Source of the DNA: Rhodoferax sp.
GTDB taxonomy: Bacteria; Pseudomonadota; Gammaproteobacteria; Burkholderiales; Burkholderiaceae_C
Reading direction: 5' to 3'
DNA: 64,000 bases
NCBI GenBank assembly: GCA_031291295.1
Contig: JARLJI010000058.1
Coordinates: 1 to 64,000 of the forward strand
Each line of letters opens with the position of its first letter. Position 1 is the first letter of the stretch. Under the pieces are notes generated by a model that saw only the letters and a program-made list of their open reading frames with translations, made no database searches and was not told the origin of the DNA. This document shows positions 1-7,224 of this stretch, piece after piece. Position numbers and translations under genes: made by a program.

Positions 1-117
1 ATGCACGAGCGTGTGCGCGCGCTCGGCGGGGCGTTGCACATCGACAGCCAGCCCGGCAGCGGCACGACGCTGCAGGTGAGTCTTGCGGTGGCACCCGCCA
101 CCCTGGGGATGAGTTGA
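1..117 (+). CDS. Sensor histidine kinase, C-terminal end (partial)
   Basis: Only the last 38 residues lie in the window; the gene begins upstream. They read as the end of the HATPase_c ATP-binding domain of a NarX/DegS-type kinase: a segment resembling the usual GMRERV-x-ALGG run, then PGSGTTLQVSL, the typical glycine-rich lid and final strand. The stop codon is at 115-117. The response regulator that follows 63 bases later on the same strand is the obvious partner. The input domain and signal cannot be seen. Confidence 0.8.
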   Translation: MHERVRALGGALHIDSQPGSGTTLQVSLAVAPATLGMS

Positions 118-180
118 TGCCCCCGATCGGCCAGGCTCGCAGACGCGACTCGAAGCGACAGAACCTGCCGGAGCACGCAG

Positions 181-834
181 ATGCCAAATAAACCGATCAG
201 GGTCTTGCTGGTGGATGACCATGCCGTTGTGCGCAACGGGGTGCGGCTGATGCTGAGCACGGCTCAGGATATCGCGGTCACGGGCGAGGCGGAAAACGCC
301 GAGGCGGCAATGCGCCTCGCGCGCCAGCAAGCGTTCGACGTTGCGCTGCTGGATATCGCGCTGCCTGGAACCAGCGGCCTGGACTTGCTCAAGCGCCTGC
401 GCGCGGCGCAGCCGGCGCTGGCGGTGCTGATGCTCTCGATGTATGCGGAAGAGGCCTATGCGATCAGGGCGCTCAAGCTGGGCGCGGCGGGCTATCTGAC
501 CAAGAGTCATTCGGGCGATGCCATGATTGCAGCGGTACGCAAGGTTGCCGCGGGGGGCAAGTACATCAGCGCGGCCACGGCCGACCAACTGGCCGACCAA
601 CTGGCCGATAACCTGGGCGGTGGCCGGGTAGTGCCGCACGAAGCGCTCTCCGACCGCGAACTGGAGGTGTTGAAACTGCTGGCGTCGGGCCAGAGCTTGG
701 TGAAGATTGGCGATGTATTGCACCTGAGTCCCAAGACCGTCAGCACGCACCGCACCCACATCCTGGAAAAGATGGGCATGCGCAGCAACGCCGAACTGGT
801 GCGCTACATGCTGGAAAACGGCTTGCTAACGTGA
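181..834 (+). CDS. NarL/FixJ-family response regulator
   Basis: A two-domain regulator of 217 residues. The receiver domain (about 6-122) has the acidic pair D12-D13, the phosphoacceptor D58 in LLDIALPG, and the conserved lysine of the YLTK motif. A LuxR-type helix-turn-helix (about 150-215) carries LSDRELEVLKLLASG and SPKTVSTHRTHILEKM. A short in-frame duplication (ADQLADQLAD) sits in the linker, encoded by a 12-base direct repeat near 579-605. It follows the kinase end and should be its partner. The targets are unknown; the small stress-type genes downstream are possible ones by position only. Confidence 0.93.
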   Translation: MPNKPIRVLLVDDHAVVRNGVRLMLSTAQDIAVTGEAENAEAAMRLARQQAFDVALLDIALPGTSGLDLLKRLRAAQPALAVLMLSMYAEEAYAIRALKLGAAGYLTKSHSGDAMIAAVRKVAAGGKYISAATADQLADQLADNLGGGRVVPHEALSDRELEVLKLLASGQSLVKIGDVLHLSPKTVSTHRTHILEKMGMRSNAELVRYMLENGLLT

Positions 835-876
835 GGGCTGCGCCGCGCAGGCCGGTGCGCCGACGCATTGGGCCAC

Positions 877-904
877 TAGGCATTAGGCATTAGGTATTAG
901 GCAT
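877..904 (+). repeat. Four tandem copies of a 7-bp unit TAGG(C/T)AT
   Basis: TAGGCAT occurs at 877-883 and 884-890, TAGGTAT at 891-897 and TAGGCAT again at 898-904, perfectly in phase. It lies in the gap between the response regulator and the DUF2249 gene. It looks like a short heptameric simple repeat, which can vary in copy number. I see no promoter or operator role in the sequence itself. Confidence 0.85.
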
Positions 905-961
905 TCGCCTACAAAAGCGGCGGCCATCGCTGATAGTCGCTGCTCCTTTCTTTCGTGACAC

Positions 962-976
962 TTGCAACTGTTGCAA
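962..976. repeat. Perfect 7-1-7 inverted repeat TTGCAAC-T-GTTGCAA
   Basis: The two 7-base arms TTGCAAC (962-968) and GTTGCAA (970-976) are exact inverted complements around one base. A further GTTGCAAC half-site lies at about 1033-1040. Such a short-spaced palindrome upstream of the gene starting at 1082 could be an operator. No regulator is recognised for it. Confidence 0.45.
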
Positions 977-1081
977 CGGGAGCACGGGGAGGAGCAGGGG
1001 ATAAACCTCCTTTTCCTGGGCTGCTTGCTGTTGTTGCAACACTGCTACCCCCTTACGGCTGAGCAAGAGGAGCCATGCAAC

Positions 1082-1345
1082 ATGGAATGCAACCCGCCCC
1101 ATGCATACGTTTCAACCGATCCGCTCTATCCCTTTGATGCGCGCGGAATCGCCCCGCGCTTTCGGCAAGCGGCCATTTTGGGTGCGGTTGCAGCGCTGCA
1201 TCAAGGCGAGACGATGCGTATCGTGAACGATCACGATCCATTGCCCCTGCTGCAGCAATTGCGGGTTTGCTACCCCGACGAGATCGCAATCATCTACTGC
1301 GAACGAGGACCGGCCGGCGTGGTGATCGATTTCGTCCGGCATTGA
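1082..1345 (+). CDS. DUF2249 domain protein
   Basis: An 87-residue protein. It has the signature of the DUF2249/TusA-like fold: a PFDARG-type opening (YPFDARGIAPRFRQ), then GETMRIVNDHDPLPLLQQL, then a last strand ending CERGPAGVVIDFVR. Family members occur near nitric-oxide, nitrate and hypoxia genes, but their biochemical role is not settled. The ATG at 1082 is chosen because AGAGGAG (1066-1072) lies 9 bases upstream; a longer reading frame from 962 has no support and would start inside the palindrome. The HSP20-like gene starts 6 bases after its stop. Confidence 0.75.
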   Translation: MECNPPHAYVSTDPLYPFDARGIAPRFRQAAILGAVAALHQGETMRIVNDHDPLPLLQQLRVCYPDEIAIIYCERGPAGVVIDFVRH

Positions 1346-1350
1346 ATGCT

Positions 1351-1728
1351 ATGGAGCTGACATCTTCGTCAATCAAACAGTCTCGACGAGCCCCTCATGC
1401 CACACGTCGTGGACATCTGATGCGCCAGGCTGCGCTGCGGCCGGTCCTCGTCGAGTTGGAAGGCGGTGCATGCGACATGCGCCTGCGCATCACCGAGGAC
1501 CAGTTTAGCTATGGCGTGATGGCCCAGTTCGGCGCCCCGTCCACCGACGCTTTCGAAGTGGCGCTCGAAGGCAACCAGATTCTGATCACGATGGCCCAGT
1601 TGGTGCGCGGCGATGCGCCACAACGCCAGGTCGCACTGACGTTTCCCCATGCCATCGACGCTCTGGCGTCGAGCGGGGAATGCGCCGACGGGCTGCTGCA
1701 TCTGTCGTTGCGCAAGGAGATGCCGTGA
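1351..1728 (+). CDS. Small HSP20-like (alpha-crystallin fold) protein
   Basis: 125 residues from the ATG at 1351, or 102 from an alternative ATG at 1420; neither has a strong ribosome-binding site. The central part reads as an HSP20-type beta-sandwich: DAFEVALEGNQILITM, then RQVALTFPHAIDALASS, then DGLLHLSLRKE. This matches the usual order of a V-x-L-G-x-L-x-I strand, an R-F-x-LP strand and a final G-x-L-x-L-x-L-x-K strand, but without the classical I-x-I tail. A role as a small holdase is inferred from the fold only. It follows the DUF2249 gene closely and probably shares its transcript. Confidence 0.6.
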   Translation: MELTSSSIKQSRRAPHATRRGHLMRQAALRPVLVELEGGACDMRLRITEDQFSYGVMAQFGAPSTDAFEVALEGNQILITMAQLVRGDAPQRQVALTFPHAIDALASSGECADGLLHLSLRKEMP

Positions 1729-1769
1729 AACATGCGCAGTGCTACACCGGACTTGCATCTGCATGGACT

Positions 1770-1783
1770 TTGACAAAGGTCAA
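1770..1783 (+). promoter_or_regulatory. FNR/ANR-type box TTGAC-AAAG-GTCAA
   Basis: A perfect palindrome of the FNR class (TTGAY-N4-RTCAA). It sits 57 bases before the start at 1841, the same spacing seen for the uspA box in this window. An fnr gene is encoded at 25627-26418. It predicts oxygen-limited induction of the small membrane protein downstream. Confidence 0.75.
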
Positions 1784-1840
1784 GTCAAGCTGCGCGGGCG
1801 CTGGAAACCTGAACATCTGCCGAGTCGACAGGAGCTGGCC

Positions 1841-2083
1841 ATGAGCGCCAAAGTCATTCCCGTGACGCACTGGAGTACGGCATCGCATGGCAGCAGCACA
1901 GACACATCGCCCATGGAATTGTCAGACTTGGGGGAGCATCTGGACCAGTGCAAGGGGTCGCGCGGGCACCTGTTCGCGTTGCATTGCGCCATGGAAGCCG
2001 CGAGCCATTTCGTGGCATCGCGCTTCGTGACGACACTGCTGGTGATCGCGCTGCTGATCGGTGCCGCCTCCCTGATGTTTTAG
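1841..2083 (+). CDS. Small tail-anchored membrane protein, unknown function
   Basis: 80 residues. The start at 1841 has AGGAG six bases upstream (1830-1834). The N-terminal 50 or so residues are polar and probably cytoplasmic (MSAKVIPVTHW...), and a single C-terminal membrane helix covers about 60-79 (TTLLVIALLIGAASLMF). I do not recognise the family. The FNR box at 1770-1783 suggests that it belongs to the low-oxygen regulon with ccoN, hemN and uspA. Confidence 0.6.
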   Translation: MSAKVIPVTHWSTASHGSSTDTSPMELSDLGEHLDQCKGSRGHLFALHCAMEAASHFVASRFVTTLLVIALLIGAASLMF

Positions 2084-2216
2084 GGCGGCGCGCAACGCGA
2101 GTTGCCGCGTCTGGTGCCAGTCCATGAAACTGCACTCTCGGACTTGCGCCATATCAACAGCCTGGATATCTATTCAGACGATGCTGTGATACCCCACTGA
2201 TATTGGAGAAGATCTC

Positions 2217-2840
2217 ATGGCGCTGATATTCAAACATTTCCTGATTGCGGCTGCATTGGCCGCCAGTGCAGTGAGCCAGGCCGCGGACGAACCGGCGGCG
2301 GCGCCTGCGCCTCCTGCCACGCAAAGCCCGGGGAGGGCCCACGCTCTGGCGACCAAGGCCGCGCAGGACGCTGCAATCGCGACGCGCGAAGCCGCTGCGC
2401 GTGTGTCGGCTGCGTTGAAGAGGGTAGAGGCGGCAGCCGACGATGGTTCCGAGCGCTCGGCGCAGGCCGTTCGGCGGGCTGTTCACAAGGCGGATGAGGC
2501 GACAAGGCGCGCGGCGAGCACAGCAGAACAAGCCACAGCGCGTGCGACGCAGGATGGGAAGGTGTTCGCCCAGACGGCCGAAGACGCGGCCAGGCAAGCG
2601 GCGGCCGCCACGCGGGACGCCGCGCAGAAGGCGGATAGCGCCGCGCAGCATGCCGCCCAATCCGCCAAGGATGATGCGCTGAAGGCGGCGCATGCGACGC
2701 GCGATGCCCTGCGCAAAGCTGATGAGGGTGCGCAGGCGGCAGCCCGCGCATCGAAGGACGCAGCCGACAAGGCCGTGGAGGCCGGCAGGAAAAGGCTGCA
2801 CACAGACTCCCGCACGAGTTTTCCAGCACGGGTGTCTTGA
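2217..2840 (+). CDS. Exported alanine-rich, charged helical protein (LEA/apolipoprotein-like repeats)
   Basis: 207 residues. A signal peptide covers about 1-22 (HFLIAAALAASAVSQAADE), with cleavage probably at AQA or AAD-type positions. After a proline/alanine linker, residues 45-195 form one long amphipathic helix built from loosely repeated 7- to 11-residue units such as AAKDAAQKA, ATRDAAQKADSAAQ and ATRDALRKADEG. Alanine, lysine, arginine and acidic residues dominate; there is no cysteine and almost no aromatic residue. Such composition is typical of LEA-like, desiccation or envelope-protective proteins and of some lipid-binding helices. No enzyme motif is seen. GGAG lies about 10 bases before the start. 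The function is open. Confidence 0.7.
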   Translation: MALIFKHFLIAAALAASAVSQAADEPAAAPAPPATQSPGRAHALATKAAQDAAIATREAAARVSAALKRVEAAADDGSERSAQAVRRAVHKADEATRRAASTAEQATARATQDGKVFAQTAEDAARQAAAATRDAAQKADSAAQHAAQSAKDDALKAAHATRDALRKADEGAQAAARASKDAADKAVEAGRKRLHTDSRTSFPARVS

Positions 2841-2899
2841 TGTCACAGGGCCGATTGCAGACATCGGCATCGTGGCGCCGACCGTGATCGACAACTCCC

Positions 2900-2913
2900 T
2901 TGAGCTAGCTCAA
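2900..2913. promoter_or_regulatory. 14-bp perfect palindrome TTGAG-CTAG-CTCAA
   Basis: The length and TTGA/TCAA ends are like an FNR/CRP-superfamily site, but position 5 is G/C where FNR prefers T/A. It may be the operator of another CRP/FNR-family protein for the operon beginning at 3217, or simply a chance palindrome. It also contains the CTAG tetramer, which is rare in many bacterial genomes. Confidence 0.35.
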
Positions 2914-2965
2914 TGCCTTCCGTCGCTGGCGGCCGATACTGGCTTTCATTGTGGGAGATAAAGCA

Positions 2966-3040
2966 ATGAGCACGCAGTTCGACATCCATCACGGGCGCTG
3001 GACACATCAACGCCACGACGCCCCGCTGGGCTGGTGGTAG
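2966..3040 (+). CDS. Candidate 24-residue peptide, ends LGWW
   Basis: ATG at 2966 has GGGAGA 8 bases upstream, a better ribosome-binding site than that of the enzyme gene that follows. The peptide begins MSTQFDIHHG and ends HDAPLGWW. It has four histidines and three tryptophans, an unusual composition for random GC-rich sequence. It could be a leader peptide, a short functional peptide or a non-coding coincidence. Nothing similar is known to me. Confidence 0.3.
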   Translation: MSTQFDIHHGRWTHQRHDAPLGWW

Positions 3041-3065
3041 GTGGCGTCGAAGTAGGTGCCGGCTC

Positions 3066-3185
3066 ATGAACTCCGAATCTTCATTTGTCCGTGTTTCGCG
3101 CAATGGCGCCGGCTACGGAGCTTACGGCTGGGTACCGCCCGCAGCCGTTCCTGCTCCGCCGCCGCCGCCTCCGGTGTCGCGCTAG
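3066..3185 (+). CDS. Candidate 39-residue Gly/Tyr- and Pro-rich peptide
   Basis: ATG at 3066, stop at 3183-3185, 31 bases before the start of the 2Fe-2S subunit. It starts MNSESSFVRVSRNG, continues GAGYGAYGWVPP and ends in a run of six prolines. Ribosome binding is weak (GTAGGTG). It overlaps a longer alternative N-terminus for the next gene that I reject. The aromatic/glycine stretch followed by polyproline is reminiscent of a peptide precursor, but this is speculation. Confidence 0.25.
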   Translation: MNSESSFVRVSRNGAGYGAYGWVPPAAVPAPPPPPPVSR

Positions 3186-3216
3186 CACCGTGTCACGCCA
3201 TGGGTATCAAATTTCC

Positions 3217-3831
3217 ATGCCACAAGGACTTTCTCGCCGTTCATTTCTCCAGGGCACCGCTGCTTCGGGCGCGGGCATGGGCATGGGCATGATGCCGGCC
3301 GCTTCACCGGTCGATGCGCTGGCGCCGCGGGGCGCTGGCGCGCCAGCGCTCGGACCGGCCGCGGTGCCTCTCACGCTGACCGTGAACGGTGTGGCGCGGG
3401 CTCTCCACGTCGAGCCGCGAACCACACTGGCCGAGGCGCTGCGCGGGCCGCTGGATCTCACGGGCACCAAGATTGCCTGCAACCGCGGCGCCTGTTCGGC
3501 CTGCACGGTCTGGCTCGACGGCGTCACGGTGTGCGCCTGCATGATGCTGGCCGTCGAGGTCGGCGCGCGCAAGGTCACGACCATCGAAGGTCTCGCTCAT
3601 GGGGACACGCTGCACCCGGTGCAGGCCGCGTTCATCGAGCATGACGCGATGCAATGCGGCTTCTGCACGCCCGGCATGGTGATGAGCTGCGCAGCGCTGC
3701 TGGAGTACACCCCGCATCCGGGCGTGGACGATGTGAAGGCCGCGATCAGCGGCCACCTGTGCCGCTGCGGCACTTATCCGCACGTGGTCGAGGCGACGCT
3801 CGCCGCGGCCGCGTCGAAAGGCAAGGGTTGA
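3217..3831 (+). CDS. Molybdenum hydroxylase, [2Fe-2S] subunit with Tat signal
   Basis: 204 residues. The N-terminus MPQGLSRRSFLQGTAASGAG is a twin-arginine signal, which fixes the start at 3217 and points to export of the folded complex. The plant-type 2Fe-2S domain (about 51-125) has C88-x4-C93-x2-C96 and C108. The second, helical 2Fe-2S domain has QCGFCTPGM and the CRCGTY motif. The layout matches PaoA/YagT, the exported electron-transfer subunit of periplasmic aldehyde oxidoreductases. Electrons pass from the Mo centre through these clusters to FAD. The Mo subunit starts 4 bases after the stop. The substrate cannot be read from the sequence. Confidence 0.92.
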   Translation: MPQGLSRRSFLQGTAASGAGMGMGMMPAASPVDALAPRGAGAPALGPAAVPLTLTVNGVARALHVEPRTTLAEALRGPLDLTGTKIACNRGACSACTVWLDGVTVCACMMLAVEVGARKVTTIEGLAHGDTLHPVQAAFIEHDAMQCGFCTPGMVMSCAALLEYTPHPGVDDVKAAISGHLCRCGTYPHVVEATLAAAASKGKG

Positions 3832-3835
3832 CCCG

Positions 3836-6187
3836 ATGGCCACCGACACCCGCACTGAAACCTTTCCTTCCGGCATTGCCGGTGTCGGGCTCTCCGAAGT
3901 GGTGCGGCAGCTGCCTGCGGACGAGCCGCCCGCGCTGGCGCCGAACGGGCAATTGCAGGTAATCGGCAAGCCGGTGCCACGCCAGAACGGACGCGCGAAG
4001 GTCACCGGTGCCACGCGCTACACGGTGGATCTGAAGCTGCCCGGCATGTTGTACGGCCGCATCCTGCGCTCGGCCTGGCCGCATGCACGCATCCGCGGCG
4101 TTGACGTCTCGGCCGCCCAGAAGCTGCCTGGCGTGCGCGGCGTGCTGGTGCTGGCCCGCCCTGAGGACGCCGCATCGGCCACCGTGCGCTATGTCGGTGC
4201 ACCGGTGGCGGCGGTCGCTGCCGTGTCGATGGCCGTCGCCGAGGAGGCGCTGCGCCTGATCCGCGTCGACGCCCAGCCGCTTCCCTTCGTCACAGACATG
4301 GACCAGGCGCTGCTTGCCAGCGCGCAGCCCGTCTTCGACAGTGCCTCGGCGCCGCGGGGAAATGTTTCGGGCTTTCCGGCGGCGTCCGGTCTGCCGTTGG
4401 CGGGCAACCTGCGCGGGCCGGCGGTCGCGTCGCGCGGCAACATCACCGAGGGTTTCGCGCAGGCCGAGATGAGCGTGGAGGCCGAGTACCGCACGCAGGT
4501 GCAGACGCATTGCTGCCTGGAGCCGCACGCTATCGTTGCTGACTGGCGCGCCGAGGGCCTGACGGTCTATCAGTCCACCCAGTTCACGGCGGGCGTTCGG
4601 CAGGAACTGGCGGCCACGTTCGGCCTGCCGCTGGCCAGGGTGCGCGTCGTCGTCGACGGCATGGGCGGCGGCTTCGGCAGCAAGTCCCAACTGGGCAACT
4701 ACGGCCGCATCGCGGTAATGCTGTCGCGCCAGGCCGGGGCACCCGTGCGCGTGGCTCTGGATCGTCGCGAAGAGCAGACCGACGCGGGCAACCGCCCCGG
4801 GACCTGGCAACAGCTGCGCATCGGCGCCCGGCGCGATGGCACGCTGATGGCCATTTCACTGCGCAGTCGAGGCACGGCCGGCGTGACGGTCGGCGCCGGC
4901 GTCGGCAGCAACGCGCAGGCGATGTACGAGTGCCCGAACTTCGATGGTGCACAGTACGACGTCTTCACCAACGCCGGCCCTGGCTGCGCAATGCGCGGAC
5001 CGGGCAATACGCCGGGCGCGTGGGGTCTGGAGCAGGCGATCGACGAACTGGCCGGGAAGTTGGGCATGGACCCGTTGGCACTGCGCGACCACATTGATGC
5101 CAGTCCGGTGCGGCGCGAGGAGCGTCGGCTCGGAGCCGAACGCATCGGCTGGGCGCGGCATCGGGCCGCTGGCGCGTCGCGTTCGGGAAGCGGCCCCGTC
5201 AAGCGGGGCATGGGCATGGCGCAGTCGATCTGGGGTGCCAACGTGCAGACCAACTCGTCCTGCGAAGTGCGCCTGCACCGCGATGGCACGGTGGAGTTGC
5301 TGTCGAGTGTGCAGGACATCGGCACCGGTATCGGTACCGTGCTCGCTCAGGTGGTGGCCGAGGTGTTCGGCCTGCGTGCCCAGGACATCCATGTGCGCAT
5401 CGGCGACACGGAGTTCCCGGCCGGCCCGCCCTCGTACGGTAGCCGGACCACGGCATCGATCACGCCCCCTGCGCGCACGGCCGCCTGGCGCGTGCTGCAG
5501 GCGCTGCTGGCGGTGGCGGCACCGGCGCTCCAGGCGCGGCCCGAGGACCTGATCGCGCGCGATGGCCGCATCATAGTGCGCAGCGAGCCGGCGCGCGGCC
5601 TGTCGTTTCGCGAAGCGGCTGCCTTGCTGCGCACCGACCGCATCAGCGAGATCGCTTCGCGCAGCGACGACTATGGCGGTTTCCGGCGCCGCGTCGGCAG
5701 GGACGCGGCACTGGCACTACAGGACTTGGGCGGCGTGCAGTTCGCCGAAGTGACAGTGGATACCGAGACCGGCATCATTCGCGTCGAGCGCGTGGTGGCG
5801 GTGCACGACTGCGGCCGGCCGATGAACCCCAAGCTGATCGAAAGCCAGGTGCAGGGCGGCGTGCTGATGGGGCTGTCGTATGCGTTGTTCGAGGACCGCA
5901 TCCTCGACCGGCACACCGGCCGCATGGTCAACGCTAACCTCGAGCAATACAAGCTGGCGGGTGTGCGCGAAATTCCTGCCATCGAGGTCATACTGCTTGA
6001 GAACTACCAGGGGCAGAGCGCGACCGATGCCTATGGCATCGCCGAGCCCGTCAACATCGGCACCGCGCCGGCCATTGCCAACGCGGTCTGCGATGCGATC
6101 GGCGTCCGGCTGCGCTCGCTGCCAATGACGCCGGCGGTGGTTCTCGCCGCGCTGCGCGGCATGCGCAGAGAAACGGGGTCCGCATGA
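3836..6187 (+). CDS. Molybdenum hydroxylase, molybdopterin-binding catalytic subunit
   Basis: 783 residues, the usual length for the xanthine dehydrogenase/PaoC (YagR) large subunit. The aldehyde-oxidase hammerhead domain spans about 55-165. The Moco domains follow, with GMGGGFGSK, the substrate-site CAMRGPGNTPG loop, a DIGTGIGT segment, and the catalytic glutamate E737 in YGIAEPVNIG. E737 acts as general base in this family. There is no signal peptide; export would be as a complex with the Tat-bearing small subunit. It is preceded by the 2Fe-2S gene and overlaps the FAD gene by ATGA. The gene order Fe-S, Mo, FAD differs from paoABC (Fe-S, FAD, Mo). Confidence 0.93.
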   Translation: MATDTRTETFPSGIAGVGLSEVVRQLPADEPPALAPNGQLQVIGKPVPRQNGRAKVTGATRYTVDLKLPGMLYGRILRSAWPHARIRGVDVSAAQKLPGVRGVLVLARPEDAASATVRYVGAPVAAVAAVSMAVAEEALRLIRVDAQPLPFVTDMDQALLASAQPVFDSASAPRGNVSGFPAASGLPLAGNLRGPAVASRGNITEGFAQAEMSVEAEYRTQVQTHCCLEPHAIVADWRAEGLTVYQSTQFTAGVRQELAATFGLPLARVRVVVDGMGGGFGSKSQLGNYGRIAVMLSRQAGAPVRVALDRREEQTDAGNRPGTWQQLRIGARRDGTLMAISLRSRGTAGVTVGAGVGSNAQAMYECPNFDGAQYDVFTNAGPGCAMRGPGNTPGAWGLEQAIDELAGKLGMDPLALRDHIDASPVRREERRLGAERIGWARHRAAGASRSGSGPVKRGMGMAQSIWGANVQTNSSCEVRLHRDGTVELLSSVQDIGTGIGTVLAQVVAEVFGLRAQDIHVRIGDTEFPAGPPSYGSRTTASITPPARTAAWRVLQALLAVAAPALQARPEDLIARDGRIIVRSEPARGLSFREAAALLRTDRISEIASRSDDYGGFRRRVGRDAALALQDLGGVQFAEVTVDTETGIIRVERVVAVHDCGRPMNPKLIESQVQGGVLMGLSYALFEDRILDRHTGRMVNANLEQYKLAGVREIPAIEVILLENYQGQSATDAYGIAEPVNIGTAPAIANAVCDAIGVRLRSLPMTPAVVLAALRGMRRETGSA

Positions 6188-7224
6188 ACACCTTTGCCTG
6201 GATACCTGTGCGCACGATCGGCGAGGCCGCCGCCTTGGCATCAAACACGGTGGCCGACGCGATGTGCGTGGCGCCCACCGACCCCGGCAACGCCATGAGC
6301 AGCGTTGTCAAGGCCGGCGGCATCGATCTGCTCGATCTCATGAAGGAGCAAATGCTGTCTCCGGCGACGCTGGTCAGCCTGACGGCGATTCCCGGGCTGG
6401 CGCGGATCGAGGAACAGGGCGATGGCGGCCTGCGCATGGGCGCGATGGCCACGCTGGCCGACCTGGCCGCACATGCACTCGTACGGCGCCGCTGGCCTGC
6501 GCTGGCCAACGCCGTCGGCGAGTCAGCCAGTCCGCAGATCCGGCATGTCGCCACCCTCGGCGGCAACCTGCTGCAGCGGCCCCGCTGCTGGTACTTCCGG
6601 GCCGCAGAGTTCCACTGCCTGCGCAAGGGCGGCGGCCACTGCTTCGCCCTCGACGGGGAGAACGCCTATCACGCGATCTTCGACAACCGCAGTTGCGCGA
6701 TCGTCCATCCATCGACGGCCGCCACGGTGCTGGTGGCGCTGGGCGCGATGGTCGAACTCGCTAATGGCGGGGCGGCCGTGCGCCGGGTTCTGCTGGAAGA
6801 CTTCTTTGTGCCGCCCGGCCGCGACCTTCAGCGCGAGAACGACCTGCAGCCCCACGAGATCATGACCGCCATCGTGCTGCCGGCGCTGCCACCAGGCGTG
6901 CGCATGGCACACCTGAAACTCAGCCAGAAGGAGTCGTTCGACTGGCCGCTGGCGGACGTCGCCGTCGTGCTGGACGTCGGCACCGATGGCGTTTGCCGCC
7001 GGGCCTCGATTGTGCTGGGTGCCGCCGCGCCCGTGCCGCACCGTGCCAAAGCGGCCCAAGCCGTGCTCGCCGGCCAGCGCATCACCGACGCGACGGCCAG
7101 CGACGCGGCCCGGGCGGCCCTGGAAGGGGCCACGCCTCTGACGCAGAATACCTACAAGCTGGCCCTGTTCGAGACGCTCGTGCGTCGCACGATCCTGCAG
7201 GCCATGGACCTGGAGAAAAAATGA
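6184..7224 (+). CDS. Molybdenum hydroxylase, FAD subunit with an extra four-cysteine insert
   Basis: 346 residues of the CoxM/XdhB FAD-binding type. The FAD phosphate-binding signature appears as ATLGGNLLQRPR. Directly after it, about 138-184, comes an insert with four well-spaced cysteines (RCWYFR, FHCLRK, GHCFAL, SCAIVHPST). The same insert binds a [4Fe-4S] cluster in PaoB/YagS and in HcrB. This places the enzyme in the exported aldehyde-oxidoreductase branch rather than with classical xanthine dehydrogenases. It overlaps the neighbours at both ends by 4 bases, so translational coupling is likely. Confidence 0.92.
   Translation: MNTFAWIPVRTIGEAAALASNTVADAMCVAPTDPGNAMSSVVKAGGIDLLDLMKEQMLSPATLVSLTAIPGLARIEEQGDGGLRMGAMATLADLAAHALVRRRWPALANAVGESASPQIRHVATLGGNLLQRPRCWYFRAAEFHCLRKGGGHCFALDGENAYHAIFDNRSCAIVHPSTAATVLVALGAMVELANGGAAVRRVLLEDFFVPPGRDLQRENDLQPHEIMTAIVLPALPPGVRMAHLKLSQKESFDWPLADVAVVLDVGTDGVCRRASIVLGAAAPVPHRAKAAQAVLAGQRITDATASDAARAALEGATPLTQNTYKLALFETLVRRTILQAMDLEKK

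Larger units (their letters stand above)
2841..3216. other. 376-bp intergenic region with a palindrome and two tiny ORFs
   Basis: No gene of normal size is present. The region holds the palindrome at 2900-2913 and the small ORFs at 2966-3040 and 3066-3185, described separately. It must also contain the promoter of the molybdenum hydroxylase operon that starts at 3217; I cannot assign clear -35 and -10 boxes. Confidence 0.6.

Noticed and set aside
3085..3216. A 44-residue N-terminal extension of the 2Fe-2S subunit
   Set aside because: A Tat signal must be at the N-terminus; starting at 3217 puts RRSFLQG where it should be.
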